Shown: positions 7,339 to 14,446 of the stretch, in pieces
Layout: each line of letters opens with the position of its first letter
How positions within the stretch are numbered: position 1 is the stretch's first letter
Source: Claveliimonas stercoravium
GTDB lineage: Bacteria; Bacillota; Clostridia; Lachnospirales; Lachnospiraceae
Length of the DNA stretch: 16,039 nt
Assembly (NCBI GenBank): GCA_019117345.1
Contig: DWZW01000062.1
Coordinates: 1-16,039, forward strand
Direction: 5' to 3'
Made by a program: the position numbers and the translations under genes
The notes under the pieces: generated by a model
Told to the model about the DNA's origin: nothing
Database searches by the model: none
The model's input: the letters and a program-made list of their open reading frames with translations, nothing else

Positions 7339-8334
7339 ATGCAGCGTATAATGAATAACCCGGACAATATTGTTGACGAGATGCTGAAGGGTTTTCTGAA
7401 GGCACATTCTGATATTGTTGAAGCGACAGATAACGGCCGTGTTGTAAAGGCGAAAGATATACCTGAGGGAAAGGTAGGAGTTGTCACAGGAGGCGGCTCC
7501 GGACACAAGCCGGCCTTTATCGGATATGTGGGAAAAAATATGTGCGATGCAGCTGCAGTGGGGGAGATATGCTCCTCCCCCACCGCCGCGGCTTTTCTGG
7601 ACGCCTGCAAGGTGGCGGACCAGGGCAAGGGAGTTGCGTGTCTGTACGGTAATTATTCAGGGGATAACATGAACGTGAAGATGGCGGTGAAGATGGCTAA
7701 AAAGGCCGGGATCACTGTCAAGACCGTGGTTGCCAATGACGATGTGGCATCAGCTCCCAAGGATCAGAGAGAGAAGCGCCGCGGCGTGGCCGGCGAGGTC
7801 CTGATGTGGAAGGTGGGCGGCGCCAAAGCGGCCCAGGGCGGAGACCTCGATGAGGTGATCGCGGCTGCCCAGAAGGCCATTGACAATACCAGGTCTGTGG
7901 GTATTGGCCTGACACCCTGCACGCTGCCGGCAGTGGGACATCCGAACTTTGAGATCAAGGATGGAACCATGGAGGTGGGGATCGGACATCACGGAGAGCC
8001 CGGGATCGAAGTATGCGAGCTTGAGACGGCTGACAAGATGGCTAAGAGGATGGTGGACATTGTAGTGCCGGATTATCCCTTTGTAGAGGGGGATGAGGTA
8101 GTAGTCCTCGTGTCCGGGCTGGGTGCTACGCCTGTCATGGAGCTTTATGTTCTCTATGATGAGATCGACAGGCTTCTTCAGGAGAAGGGCATTAAGACAC
8201 ACAAGGCATATGTGGGAAATTATTTCACATCTCTGGAAATGATGGGAGCAACGCTCACCATTATGAAGCTGGATGATGAGCTGAAGGAGCTGATCGATAT
8301 GCCGGCAAATTCTATGGGGCTGAAGCAGGTATAG
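7339..8334 (+). CDS. DhaK-type ketose kinase subunit (dihydroxyacetone/erythrulose kinase)
   Basis: This is the substrate-binding half of a two-protein kinase, 331 residues. AGGAGG (7323-7328) precedes the ATG. The three key residues of E. coli DhaK fall at the same numbers: H56 in GGGSGH, D109 in NYSGD, and H218 in GHHGEPG, the histidine that forms a covalent hemiaminal with the ketone. The C-terminal half has LGATPVMELY (261-270) and YFTSLEM, as in the family. The pocket differs from E. coli: GSGHEPMH is GSGHKPAF here, so E57 is Lys and H60 is Phe. These changes could suit a larger ketose such as erythrulose. Given the dehydrogenase upstream, phosphorylation of L-erythrulose or a similar ketose at C1 is the favoured role. 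Plain dihydroxyacetone is the alternative. Confidence 0.88.
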   Translation: MQRIMNNPDNIVDEMLKGFLKAHSDIVEATDNGRVVKAKDIPEGKVGVVTGGGSGHKPAFIGYVGKNMCDAAAVGEICSSPTAAAFLDACKVADQGKGVACLYGNYSGDNMNVKMAVKMAKKAGITVKTVVANDDVASAPKDQREKRRGVAGEVLMWKVGGAKAAQGGDLDEVIAAAQKAIDNTRSVGIGLTPCTLPAVGHPNFEIKDGTMEVGIGHHGEPGIEVCELETADKMAKRMVDIVVPDYPFVEGDEVVVLVSGLGATPVMELYVLYDEIDRLLQEKGIKTHKAYVGNYFTSLEMMGATLTIMKLDDELKELIDMPANSMGLKQV

Positions 8335-8348
8335 GAGGCAGAAGTTAT

Positions 8349-8987
8349 ATGGGTACATTTAAAAATGAAGCAGGAAAACCGGTTCTGATGCGCATGGTGA
8401 AGGGAATACAGGACAACAAGGCGTATCTGGGTGAGGTGGACGGCCTGATCGGCGACGGCGACCACGGTATGAATATGAATAAAGGCTTTACTGTGTTTGA
8501 GGACAGGTTTAGGGATGAGGACATATCCTTTACCGAAGGGCTGGATGAGCTTGGCATGATCCTTCTGAACGAGATCGGTGGGTCCATGGGGCCTATTTAT
8601 GGCACGATATTCATGGATATGGCCGAGGCGGGCGAAGATCTGGACGAGATATCGGCGGCGGATTTTGCGGAAATGCTGGAAGCAGGACTGAACGGCCTCT
8701 ATGGCATTGTGGATGCCAGAGTGGGAGACAAGACTCTGGTGGATACGCTGTCGCCTGCAGTGGACGTCATGAAAAAGGCGGGAGAGACCGGACAGGACTT
8801 TAAGGAGGCCCTGGCAGAGATGAAGGCGGCTGCGGAAGCGGGCCGGGATTCTACAAAGGATATGGTGGCCAAGTATGGGCGCTCCAGCCGGCTTGGTGAG
8901 CGCTCCAGAGGAGTGCTCGATGCGGGGGCTACTTCCTGCTGTATCATTCTGACCGCCATGGCGGACGGGATCATGGAACTGTTGTAA
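8349..8987 (+). CDS. DhaL-type nucleotide-binding kinase subunit
   Basis: This 212-residue partner of DhaK supplies the phosphoryl donor. Its AGGAGG (8333-8338) overlaps the DhaK stop codon, so the pair is translationally coupled. The magnesium/nucleotide aspartates are in DGLIGDGDHGMNMNKGF (D31, D36, D38). Other family signatures are GGSMGPIYGT (77-86), VGDKTLVDTLSPA (125-137) and LGERSRGVLDAGATS (182-196). No DhaM phosphotransferase gene is visible. PTS-linked enzymes need DhaM, whereas ATP-driven enzymes usually carry both domains on one chain. Two separate subunits without DhaM leave the phosphate donor open: ATP directly, or a DhaM encoded elsewhere. It is the last gene of unit 1 and is followed by a strong terminator. 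Confidence 0.88.
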   Translation: MGTFKNEAGKPVLMRMVKGIQDNKAYLGEVDGLIGDGDHGMNMNKGFTVFEDRFRDEDISFTEGLDELGMILLNEIGGSMGPIYGTIFMDMAEAGEDLDEISAADFAEMLEAGLNGLYGIVDARVGDKTLVDTLSPAVDVMKKAGETGQDFKEALAEMKAAAEAGRDSTKDMVAKYGRSSRLGERSRGVLDAGATSCCIILTAMADGIMELL

Positions 8988-8998
8988 GGACAGGGAGG

Positions 8999-9028
8999 AG
9001 GAGACGGCGTATGTCCGTCTCCTTTTTT
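8999..9028 (+). terminator. Intrinsic terminator ending transcription unit 1
   Basis: AGGAGACGG (8999-9007) pairs with CCGTCTCCT (9015-9023) around a 7-nt loop, and a run of Ts occupies 9023-9028. It begins 11 nt after the DhaL stop and lies upstream of a separate promoter, so it marks the end of the first operon. Confidence 0.9.
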
Positions 9029-9057
9029 GTTTTCTGAGAATTTTGTGTGAAAAGTAA

Positions 9058-9085
9058 TTGACAAAAAGGGATAAGATGCTATACT
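9058..9085 (+). promoter_or_regulatory. Sigma-A type promoter of the regulator/FGGY kinase operon
   Basis: A consensus TTGACA -35 (9058-9063) and a TATACT -10 (9080-9085) are separated by 16 nt. The start point would be near 9092, inside the first of two regulator dyads, so binding there should block transcription. Confidence 0.8.
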
Positions 9086-9089
9086 GAAA

Positions 9090-9101
9090 TTACAAATGTA
9101 A
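9090..9101. promoter_or_regulatory. Putative SorC-family operator, proximal copy
   Basis: TTACAAATGTAA is identical to the dyad at 294-305 upstream of unit 1. It covers the inferred transcription start of the regulator gene, a repressing position. Confidence 0.65.
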
Positions 9102-9108
9102 ATTTTTG

Positions 9109-9120
9109 TTACAATTGTAA
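9109..9120. promoter_or_regulatory. Putative SorC-family operator, distal copy
   Basis: TTACAATTGTAA is a perfect 12-bp palindrome starting 19 bp after the previous dyad, roughly two helical turns. It ends 3 nt before the regulator's GGAGG (9124-9128). Two sites on one DNA face would suit a SorC tetramer. Confidence 0.65.
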
Positions 9121-9134
9121 TTTGGAGGACACCT

Positions 9135-10076
9135 ATGAGAGAAGATGTATATATAAAGATCGCGTACTGGTATCACACACTGGGGATGACGCAGGATGAG
9201 ATTGCCAAGAGACTTTCCTTTACGCGTCAGAAGGTGAACCAGATCATCAATTCTCTTGTGGACCTGGGGATTGTCAATATAAGTATTCAGGGATACGAGA
9301 GAGATAACATAGAGCTGGAATGCCAGCTGGAAGACAGATTTGGCCTGAAGCAGGCTGTCATCGCCACGGATTACGGAGAGAGGGATACGGTTCTCTACAA
9401 GGTTGCAAACGTGGCTGCTCAGTATCTCAACGATACCATCCGCCAGGGAGATGTCATCGGCGTTTCCTGGGGGCGGACCCTGTCTGAGGTGGTCAATCAG
9501 ATGGTGTACCACAAGAGGAGCGACTGCCGGGTGGTGCAGCTCATGGGCGCCCAGAACATTGAGCAGAAGGTGGAGAAGTCGGATGAGATTGCCCGTAACC
9601 TTGCCAACAAGCTGGACTGTCCAAGCAATATGCTGTATGCGCCGGTGGTGGTGGAGCATGAGATGACAAAGCAGATGCTGATGAAGGAGCGGAGCATACG
9701 GGCGTCCTTTGAGCTGATGCGGAAATGCAATGTGGCAGTCATCGGCGTAGGTGAGCTGACGGAGCGGTCCACCATGTGCACGAGAGGCCATATCACGAAG
9801 GAGGACATCGGGGTGCTCAGGGCAGCCGGATTTGTGGGAGATATCGCTATGAATCCTATAAGGGCGGACGGCTCCTGGGACAGCTGCCCGCTGACGGACC
9901 GGCTTCTCAACGCCAGCATGGAGGTCCTGAAGAATATAAACAACGTGATCCTGGTGGCCTGCGGGGATTCAAAGATAGATGCGATCCATGCAGCCATGCA
10001 GACAGGATGCATCGATATTTTGATCACGGATGAGACGACAGCCAGAAAGGTTCTATACAAAAATACAGAAGAATAA
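9135..10076 (+). CDS. SorC/DeoR-family sugar-sensing transcriptional regulator
   Basis: This 313-residue regulator starts at an ATG preceded by GGAGG (9124-9128). An N-terminal helix-turn-helix spans about 17-47 (MTQDEIAKRLSFTRQKVNQI). A SorC sugar-phosphate-binding domain follows from about residue 60. Its hallmarks are SWGRTL (111-116), GVGEL (204-208), GFVGDI (232-237), ACGDSKIDAI (275-284) and TDETTA (298-303). Members sense phosphorylated sugars, and EryD of the Brucella erythritol locus is in the same family, which supports a polyol role. Matching dyads lie in front of its own promoter and the importer promoter. This suggests it controls both units and probably represses itself. The effector is unknown; a ketose phosphate made by the encoded kinases is the natural guess. 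Confidence 0.92.
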   Translation: MREDVYIKIAYWYHTLGMTQDEIAKRLSFTRQKVNQIINSLVDLGIVNISIQGYERDNIELECQLEDRFGLKQAVIATDYGERDTVLYKVANVAAQYLNDTIRQGDVIGVSWGRTLSEVVNQMVYHKRSDCRVVQLMGAQNIEQKVEKSDEIARNLANKLDCPSNMLYAPVVVEHEMTKQMLMKERSIRASFELMRKCNVAVIGVGELTERSTMCTRGHITKEDIGVLRAAGFVGDIAMNPIRADGSWDSCPLTDRLLNASMEVLKNINNVILVACGDSKIDAIHAAMQTGCIDILITDETTARKVLYKNTEE

Positions 10077-10096
10077 AAAGATTGGAGGGAGTCTGT

Positions 10097-11629
10097 ATGG
10101 ATTATATTCTGGGAATTGACGCCGGCACGTCCAATGTAAAGGCGGTTCTCTTTGACGAGGGCGGCAGAGAGGTCCAGGTGGCCAGCCGGGAGGCCGAGAC
10201 GGTCAACAATGGCGGCAACTGGGAGGAGCAGGATATGCTTCTCGTCTGGGAGAAGGTAAAGGACTGTGTGAAGGAGCTGACAGCCTCCGGGGCGGCGGAT
10301 GTCAGCCGGATCCGGGGGATCGGCGTGACTGGCCAGGGAGAGGGCTGCTGGCTTATCGATGAGGAAGGCCGCCCGGTGCAGAACGCTATTTTATGGTGCG
10401 ATGGCCGGGCTGTCTCGGAGGTGAGAAAGATCACCCGGGATCACCCCGAGGTGGGACAGCTCTATCACACGACCACAGGCACGCCGCCGCTCCTCGGCAA
10501 TCAGATGGTGCTGCTGCGCTGGATGAAGACCAACCGGAAGGAGGTCCTGGACCGGGCCAGCAAGCTGCTGTTCTGCAAGGACTGGATCCGCTATAAGATG
10601 ACCGGACTCATCGGCACGGAGATCACCGACAGTTTTACATCCCTGATGGATGCCCGGACAGGAAAGATCGCGGATGAGCTGATGAAGGCCATGGATATCT
10701 ACGAGTACCGGAGCTATCTGCCGGACCCGGTGAGCTCTGACACGGTGGTGGGGACGATCACGAAGGAGTTCGCACAGGAGACGGGGCTGCCGGAGGGAAT
10801 TCCCGTGATCGCAGGGGCGCTGGACACATCGGCCACGGCTGTGGGCCTTGGGGCGATCCACGAGAAGGACGCCTGCGTGATCCTGGGAACTACCTGCGCC
10901 AGTGAGATCGTCATGCGGAAGGAGGACTGCCGCTTCGGGGCAGAGAATTCCCGCTATGAAAAGCATCCCATCGAGGAACTGTACGTGGAGCTGCAGCCCA
11001 CCCTGAACGGGACTCCCAACATTGACTGGATGCTGGAAAATATCGCGAAGACAAAGGATTTTGACGAGATCGACAGGATCGTGGACAGCGTGCCCGTGGG
11101 ATGCGGAGGAGTGGTCTATCACCCCTACATCAGCGTGGCGGGAGAGAGGGCGCCCTTCTATCACCCCTACGCCAGAGCCAGCTTCTTTGGCATCAGTCAG
11201 GTGACTACGAGGAACCAGCTCATCCGGGCCGTGTACGAGGGCATCAGCCTCTCCATACGGGACTGCCTTCAGAACATAGACAAGGACGCCAATATCCACC
11301 TGGCAGGGGGCGGCGCCAAGAGCCCGGTCTGGGCTCAGATGATCGCGGACGTCATGGGGAAAAAGGTGATGATCCCGGAGGGCAAGGAGCTGGGAGCCAA
11401 GGGCGTGGCCATCATCGCGGGCGTGAAGCTTGGCATTTACAGCTCCTATGAGGAGGCGGTGAAAAAGGCCTGCACCTTCCGCCGGACATATGAGCCAAAC
11501 CTGCAGAGGACAAAGAAGTACGATCTGCTATATGAGCTGTTCCGCCAGGTGCGGGTGCACAACCAGCAGATCTGGGATTACCGTCATCAGATGAACAAGA
11601 AAATTCAGGCCATCAGTGAGGAGGAATAA
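10097..11629 (+). CDS. FGGY-family carbohydrate kinase, EryA/LyxK-like
   Basis: This ATP-dependent sugar or polyol kinase has 510 residues. The ATG at 10097 lies 7 nt after GGAGGG (10084-10089). The first phosphate-binding motif is GIDAGTSNVK (6-15), the predicted catalytic base is D243 in GALDTSATAVGLG, the second ATP loop is GTTCAS (264-269), and the adenosine motif is AGGGAKSPVW (403-412). The substrate-pocket segment reads TGQGEGCWLID (78-88) followed by ILWCDGR (98-104). It resembles erythritol kinase EryA and L-xylulose kinase LyxK more than xylulokinase or glycerol kinase, judged from memory. The product would be a polyol or ketose phosphate. It sits 20 nt after the regulator and 2 nt before a dehydrogenase, so it belongs to unit 2. 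The exact substrate is not readable. Confidence 0.88.
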   Translation: MDYILGIDAGTSNVKAVLFDEGGREVQVASREAETVNNGGNWEEQDMLLVWEKVKDCVKELTASGAADVSRIRGIGVTGQGEGCWLIDEEGRPVQNAILWCDGRAVSEVRKITRDHPEVGQLYHTTTGTPPLLGNQMVLLRWMKTNRKEVLDRASKLLFCKDWIRYKMTGLIGTEITDSFTSLMDARTGKIADELMKAMDIYEYRSYLPDPVSSDTVVGTITKEFAQETGLPEGIPVIAGALDTSATAVGLGAIHEKDACVILGTTCASEIVMRKEDCRFGAENSRYEKHPIEELYVELQPTLNGTPNIDWMLENIAKTKDFDEIDRIVDSVPVGCGGVVYHPYISVAGERAPFYHPYARASFFGISQVTTRNQLIRAVYEGISLSIRDCLQNIDKDANIHLAGGGAKSPVWAQMIADVMGKKVMIPEGKELGAKGVAIIAGVKLGIYSSYEEAVKKACTFRRTYEPNLQRTKKYDLLYELFRQVRVHNQQIWDYRHQMNKKIQAISEEE

Positions 11630-11631
11630 GA

Positions 11632-12669
11632 ATGAAGATATTTTTTACTGCCGAGTACAATGAAGAGGAGCTGAAGCCCTTATACGAGATGGGCGAAGTG
11701 GTGAAGGACGGATGGGCGCTTGGACTTCCCAAAATGGAGGAGGACGAGCTGGCCGAGAAGACAAAGGACGCGGATATCATCATCACAAGCTACGACGATA
11801 TCACGAGAAAGGTCATTGAGGGAGCGCCGAACCTGAAGCTGATCGCCTGCACCAGAGCCACGCCGGTGAACGTGGACATGGCGGCGGCAAAGGAGAGGGG
11901 GATCCCTGTTCTCTACACCCCGGGCAGGAACTCCGACTCCACCGCCGAGATGACCATCGGTCTCATGCTCTCCATCGCCAGGAAGATCCCCATGGCCTAC
12001 AAGGCCCTCAAGGAGGGGAAATATACCGGGAACCCGGACGCCCACAAGGAGACGAAGGAAGGTCTGAAGGCGGATGTGATCTGGGATATGAAGATGGACG
12101 CCCCCTACATGGTGTTCAAGGGGACGCAGCTCAAGGGCAAGAGCCTGGGGATCCTTGGCTATGGAAGTATCGGGAAGCGTGTGGGGCGGATCGCCAGGGC
12201 CTTTGGGATGCAGCTCCTCATCTACGATCCCTACCAGGGCGAGGTGGACATCGAGGAGATCGGCATACGCAAGGTCAACACACTGGCGGAGCTGATGAGA
12301 GAGTCGGATTTTGTGACCTGCCATATGAAGGTGACACCGGAGACGACAGGGATCGTCAGCCGGGAGATGATCTCTCTTATGAAGCCCACTGCATACTTTA
12401 TCAACGCGTCCAGAGGGGCGATTCTGGACGAGCAGGCGCTTATCGACGCACTGCGGGAGAAGAGGATCGCGGGAGCAGCCTTTGACGTGTATGCGAGCGA
12501 GCCTATTGCCAGCAATCATCCCTACGTAACGGAGCTGGACAATGTGGTGATCACGCCCCACATCGCCGGGGCCACGGACGATGTGCTTGTGAACCATACA
12601 AAACAGATCGTGGCGGATATCAGGAGATTTTTAAATGGAGAGCATCTGCTGTATCAGTACAGATATTAA
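11632..12669 (+). CDS. D-2-hydroxyacid dehydrogenase, copy 1 (PGDH-like)
   Basis: This NAD-dependent oxidoreductase has 345 residues and belongs to the D-2-hydroxyacid dehydrogenase family (SerA, PdxB, GhrB relatives). Its ATG is 2 nt after the kinase stop, with GAGGAGG overlapping the kinase end. The Rossmann motif is GYGSIG (176-181), with D199 closing the second strand, which suits NAD. The catalytic trio is R261 in NASRG, E290 in YASEP and H310 in TPHIAG. About 35 extra residues lie between the substrate and NAD domains (about 131-165, including WDMKMDAPY). A comparable insertion occurs in the paralogue at 13389. It could reduce or oxidise a 2-oxo/2-hydroxy acid such as hydroxypyruvate, glyoxylate or a phosphotetronate. 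It is too short for the ACT-domain form of SerA. Substrate unknown. Confidence 0.87.
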   Translation: MKIFFTAEYNEEELKPLYEMGEVVKDGWALGLPKMEEDELAEKTKDADIIITSYDDITRKVIEGAPNLKLIACTRATPVNVDMAAAKERGIPVLYTPGRNSDSTAEMTIGLMLSIARKIPMAYKALKEGKYTGNPDAHKETKEGLKADVIWDMKMDAPYMVFKGTQLKGKSLGILGYGSIGKRVGRIARAFGMQLLIYDPYQGEVDIEEIGIRKVNTLAELMRESDFVTCHMKVTPETTGIVSREMISLMKPTAYFINASRGAILDEQALIDALREKRIAGAAFDVYASEPIASNHPYVTELDNVVITPHIAGATDDVLVNHTKQIVADIRRFLNGEHLLYQYRY

Positions 12670-12695
12670 TGCAGATACCAATACAGATAAAAGCT
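12660..12695 (+). repeat. Three short direct repeats of CAGATA at a 12-nt period
   Basis: CAGATA begins at 12660, 12672 and 12684. The first two 12-mers (CAGATATTAATG, CAGATACCAATA) match at nine positions, while the third matches clearly only in its first six bases. The array straddles the stop codon of dehydrogenase copy 1 in an otherwise GC-richer region and may be slippage. Confidence 0.5.
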
Positions 12696-12721
12696 GTCAA
12701 GCAGGAAAAGGAGGAAACAAG

Positions 12722-13375
12722 ATGAACAGAGACAAAGTGAAGGTGGCACAGATCGAGGTATGTGAGACTGCAAAGAAGATGTCCAGCAGCGGGCTGGTGG
12801 CAGGCACATGGGGCAATATCTCCGCCCGCGTGGACGATGAGTACATGGTGATCACTCCCTCCGGCATGGACTACGACCGGCTCTTCCCGGAGGACATGGT
12901 CCTTGTCAACATGAAGACCTTCGAGTACGAGGGAAAGCTGAAGCCCTCTGTGGAGGTGCCGGTGCATGCGGCGGTCTATCTTGACAGGGAGACGGTAAAC
13001 GGCATCGTACATACTCATTCCACCTATGCCCTGACTATGGCCACGGCCAGAAAGCCGATTCCCCCGATCTGTGATGACCAGGTGCAGATCCTGGGCGGGG
13101 ATGTCCGCCTGGCGGACTACACCATGCCCGGTTCCAAGGAGATGGCCGCATCTGTTGTGGAGGCGCTGAAGGACAGAGGCGGAGCGCTGATCGCCAACCA
13201 CGGCGCCATCACGGTGGGACGGACTTTGCCTGAGGCATTTACAGCGTCCCAGGTGCTTGAGAAGACGGCCCTGATCTATATCAATACCCAGAGCATCGGC
13301 GGGCCGGTGGAGATTTCCCGGGCTGACGTGGAATTTTTCCATGATTTCTTTATGACAAAATACGGACAGAAATAG
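12722..13375 (+). CDS. Class II aldolase/adducin-family protein, FucA-like
   Basis: This zinc aldolase has 217 residues, close to the roughly 215 of L-fuculose-1-phosphate aldolase. The ATG at 12722 follows AGGAGG (12709-12714) by 7 nt; a longer in-frame extension upstream would overlap the dehydrogenase and lacks such a site. Zinc ligands are H97 and H99 in HTHS and H160 in IANHG. The catalytic acid is E78 in PSVEVPVH. AGTWGNISAR (27-36) and ITPSG (44-48) form the phosphate-binding part. Glu at 78 is the FucA state; AraD-type epimerases have Asp there. It would cleave a ketose 1-phosphate into dihydroxyacetone phosphate and an aldehyde. The related OtnC proteins decarboxylate 3-oxo-tetronate 4-phosphate, so that activity is a live alternative. 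It sits between two dehydrogenases and within reach of three kinases. Confidence 0.88.
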   Translation: MNRDKVKVAQIEVCETAKKMSSSGLVAGTWGNISARVDDEYMVITPSGMDYDRLFPEDMVLVNMKTFEYEGKLKPSVEVPVHAAVYLDRETVNGIVHTHSTYALTMATARKPIPPICDDQVQILGGDVRLADYTMPGSKEMAASVVEALKDRGGALIANHGAITVGRTLPEAFTASQVLEKTALIYINTQSIGGPVEISRADVEFFHDFFMTKYGQK

Positions 13376-13388
13376 GAGGCTGTGGAAG

Positions 13389-14441
13389 ATGAAAACACTG
13401 ATCACTGCCAGGTTTGACAGGAATTATACAGATCTGCTGGAGACGATCACGACAGATTACGAGTTCGCAGGGTACGGAGTGACAGGCGAAAAGATGCCTG
13501 TTCCCCAGATGAAGGAGAAGATCAAAGGGGTAGAGCTGCTGATTTCCGAGTTTGAGGACATTAACAGGGAGGTCATCGAGGCGGCGGACTGCCTGAAGAT
13601 CATTGTGTGCTGCAGGAACGAGGCCTTTGCCAGTGTGGACATTGAAGCGGCGACAGAGAAGGGGATCCCTGTTCTGCGGGCCGGGGGAAGGAACGCCATC
13701 GCGGTGGCGGAGCACACCATCGCCCTGCTCATGTGCGTGTCCAAAAATATCAGTCTGACGGACCATCTCCTGAAGTATACAGACCAGCTCACCAATGTCC
13801 AGTACAACGACAATGAGGGGAAGCGGGCGGAGACCATGTCCGAGTGGTCTATGGATCCCACGGCTCCCTTTGCCCTCTACGGAGGGGGGCCGGAGATGTA
13901 CGGAAAGACCTTCGGGCAGATCGGCTTTGGCATGATCGGACGGGAAGTGGCAAAGCGGGCCCGGGGGCTGGATATGGAGCTCCTTGTCTATGATCCCTAC
14001 GTGTCCCAGGAGCAGATGGACTATCTGGGGGCGAAAAAGACGGATCTGGATACCCTCATGAAGACGGCGGATTTCATTAGCATCAACTGCAATGTGGTGC
14101 CGGAGACAGTGGGGCTGATCAGCCGGGAGAAAATCGCACTCATGAAGCCCACGGCGTATCTTGTGAATACAGCCAGGGCAAAGATCCTGGACTATGACGC
14201 CCTCTACGACGCACTGGCGGAGAAGAGGATAGCGGGGGCCGGGCTGGATGTGTATCCGGTGGAGCCGATCCCTGCAGGAAATAAATTCCTTTCCCTTAGA
14301 AATGTGGTCCTGACGCCTCACCTGGCCGGATCGGCGAGAGATATCGTGGGACACCAGACCAATATTGTGCTGACAGACGTGAAGAAGATACTGGCAGGCG
14401 AGAAGCCAAGATTTATCTGTAATCCGGAGGTCCTCGCCTGA
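13389..14441 (+). CDS. D-2-hydroxyacid dehydrogenase, copy 2 (divergent paralogue)
   Basis: This second family member has 350 residues, with AGGAGG (13374-13379) overlapping the aldolase stop. The Rossmann motif is GFGMIG (179-184) with D202 after the second strand. The catalytic residues are R263, E292 and H311 (TPHLAG). The segment after the catalytic Arg is TARAK, where most relatives, including copy 1, have RG. An insertion of roughly 40 residues (about 131-170, with EWSMDPTAPF) parallels that of copy 1, so both probably come from one lineage, although overall they have diverged. Copy 2 lies 18 nt upstream of the second FGGY kinase, just as copy 1 lies beside the first. The substrate is unknown; a phosphorylated or free hydroxyacid in the same pathway is likely. 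Confidence 0.86.
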   Translation: MKTLITARFDRNYTDLLETITTDYEFAGYGVTGEKMPVPQMKEKIKGVELLISEFEDINREVIEAADCLKIIVCCRNEAFASVDIEAATEKGIPVLRAGGRNAIAVAEHTIALLMCVSKNISLTDHLLKYTDQLTNVQYNDNEGKRAETMSEWSMDPTAPFALYGGGPEMYGKTFGQIGFGMIGREVAKRARGLDMELLVYDPYVSQEQMDYLGAKKTDLDTLMKTADFISINCNVVPETVGLISREKIALMKPTAYLVNTARAKILDYDALYDALAEKRIAGAGLDVYPVEPIPAGNKFLSLRNVVLTPHLAGSARDIVGHQTNIVLTDVKKILAGEKPRFICNPEVLA

Positions 14442-14446
14442 AGGAT

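Noticed and set aside
6209..8987. Simple glycerol to dihydroxyacetone phosphate pathway
   Set aside because: The dehydrogenase is a zinc medium-chain enzyme with EltD-like stretches, not a GldA-type iron family enzyme, and the DhaK pocket is altered. It remains possible but is less well supported.
10391..11299. 302-residue open frame on the minus strand
   Set aside because: Antisense shadow of FGGY kinase 1 with no recognisable domain or ribosome binding site.
12635..12721. 29-residue extension of the aldolase
   Set aside because: It overlaps the end of dehydrogenase copy 1. The ATG at 12722 has AGGAGG at ideal spacing and gives the normal family length.
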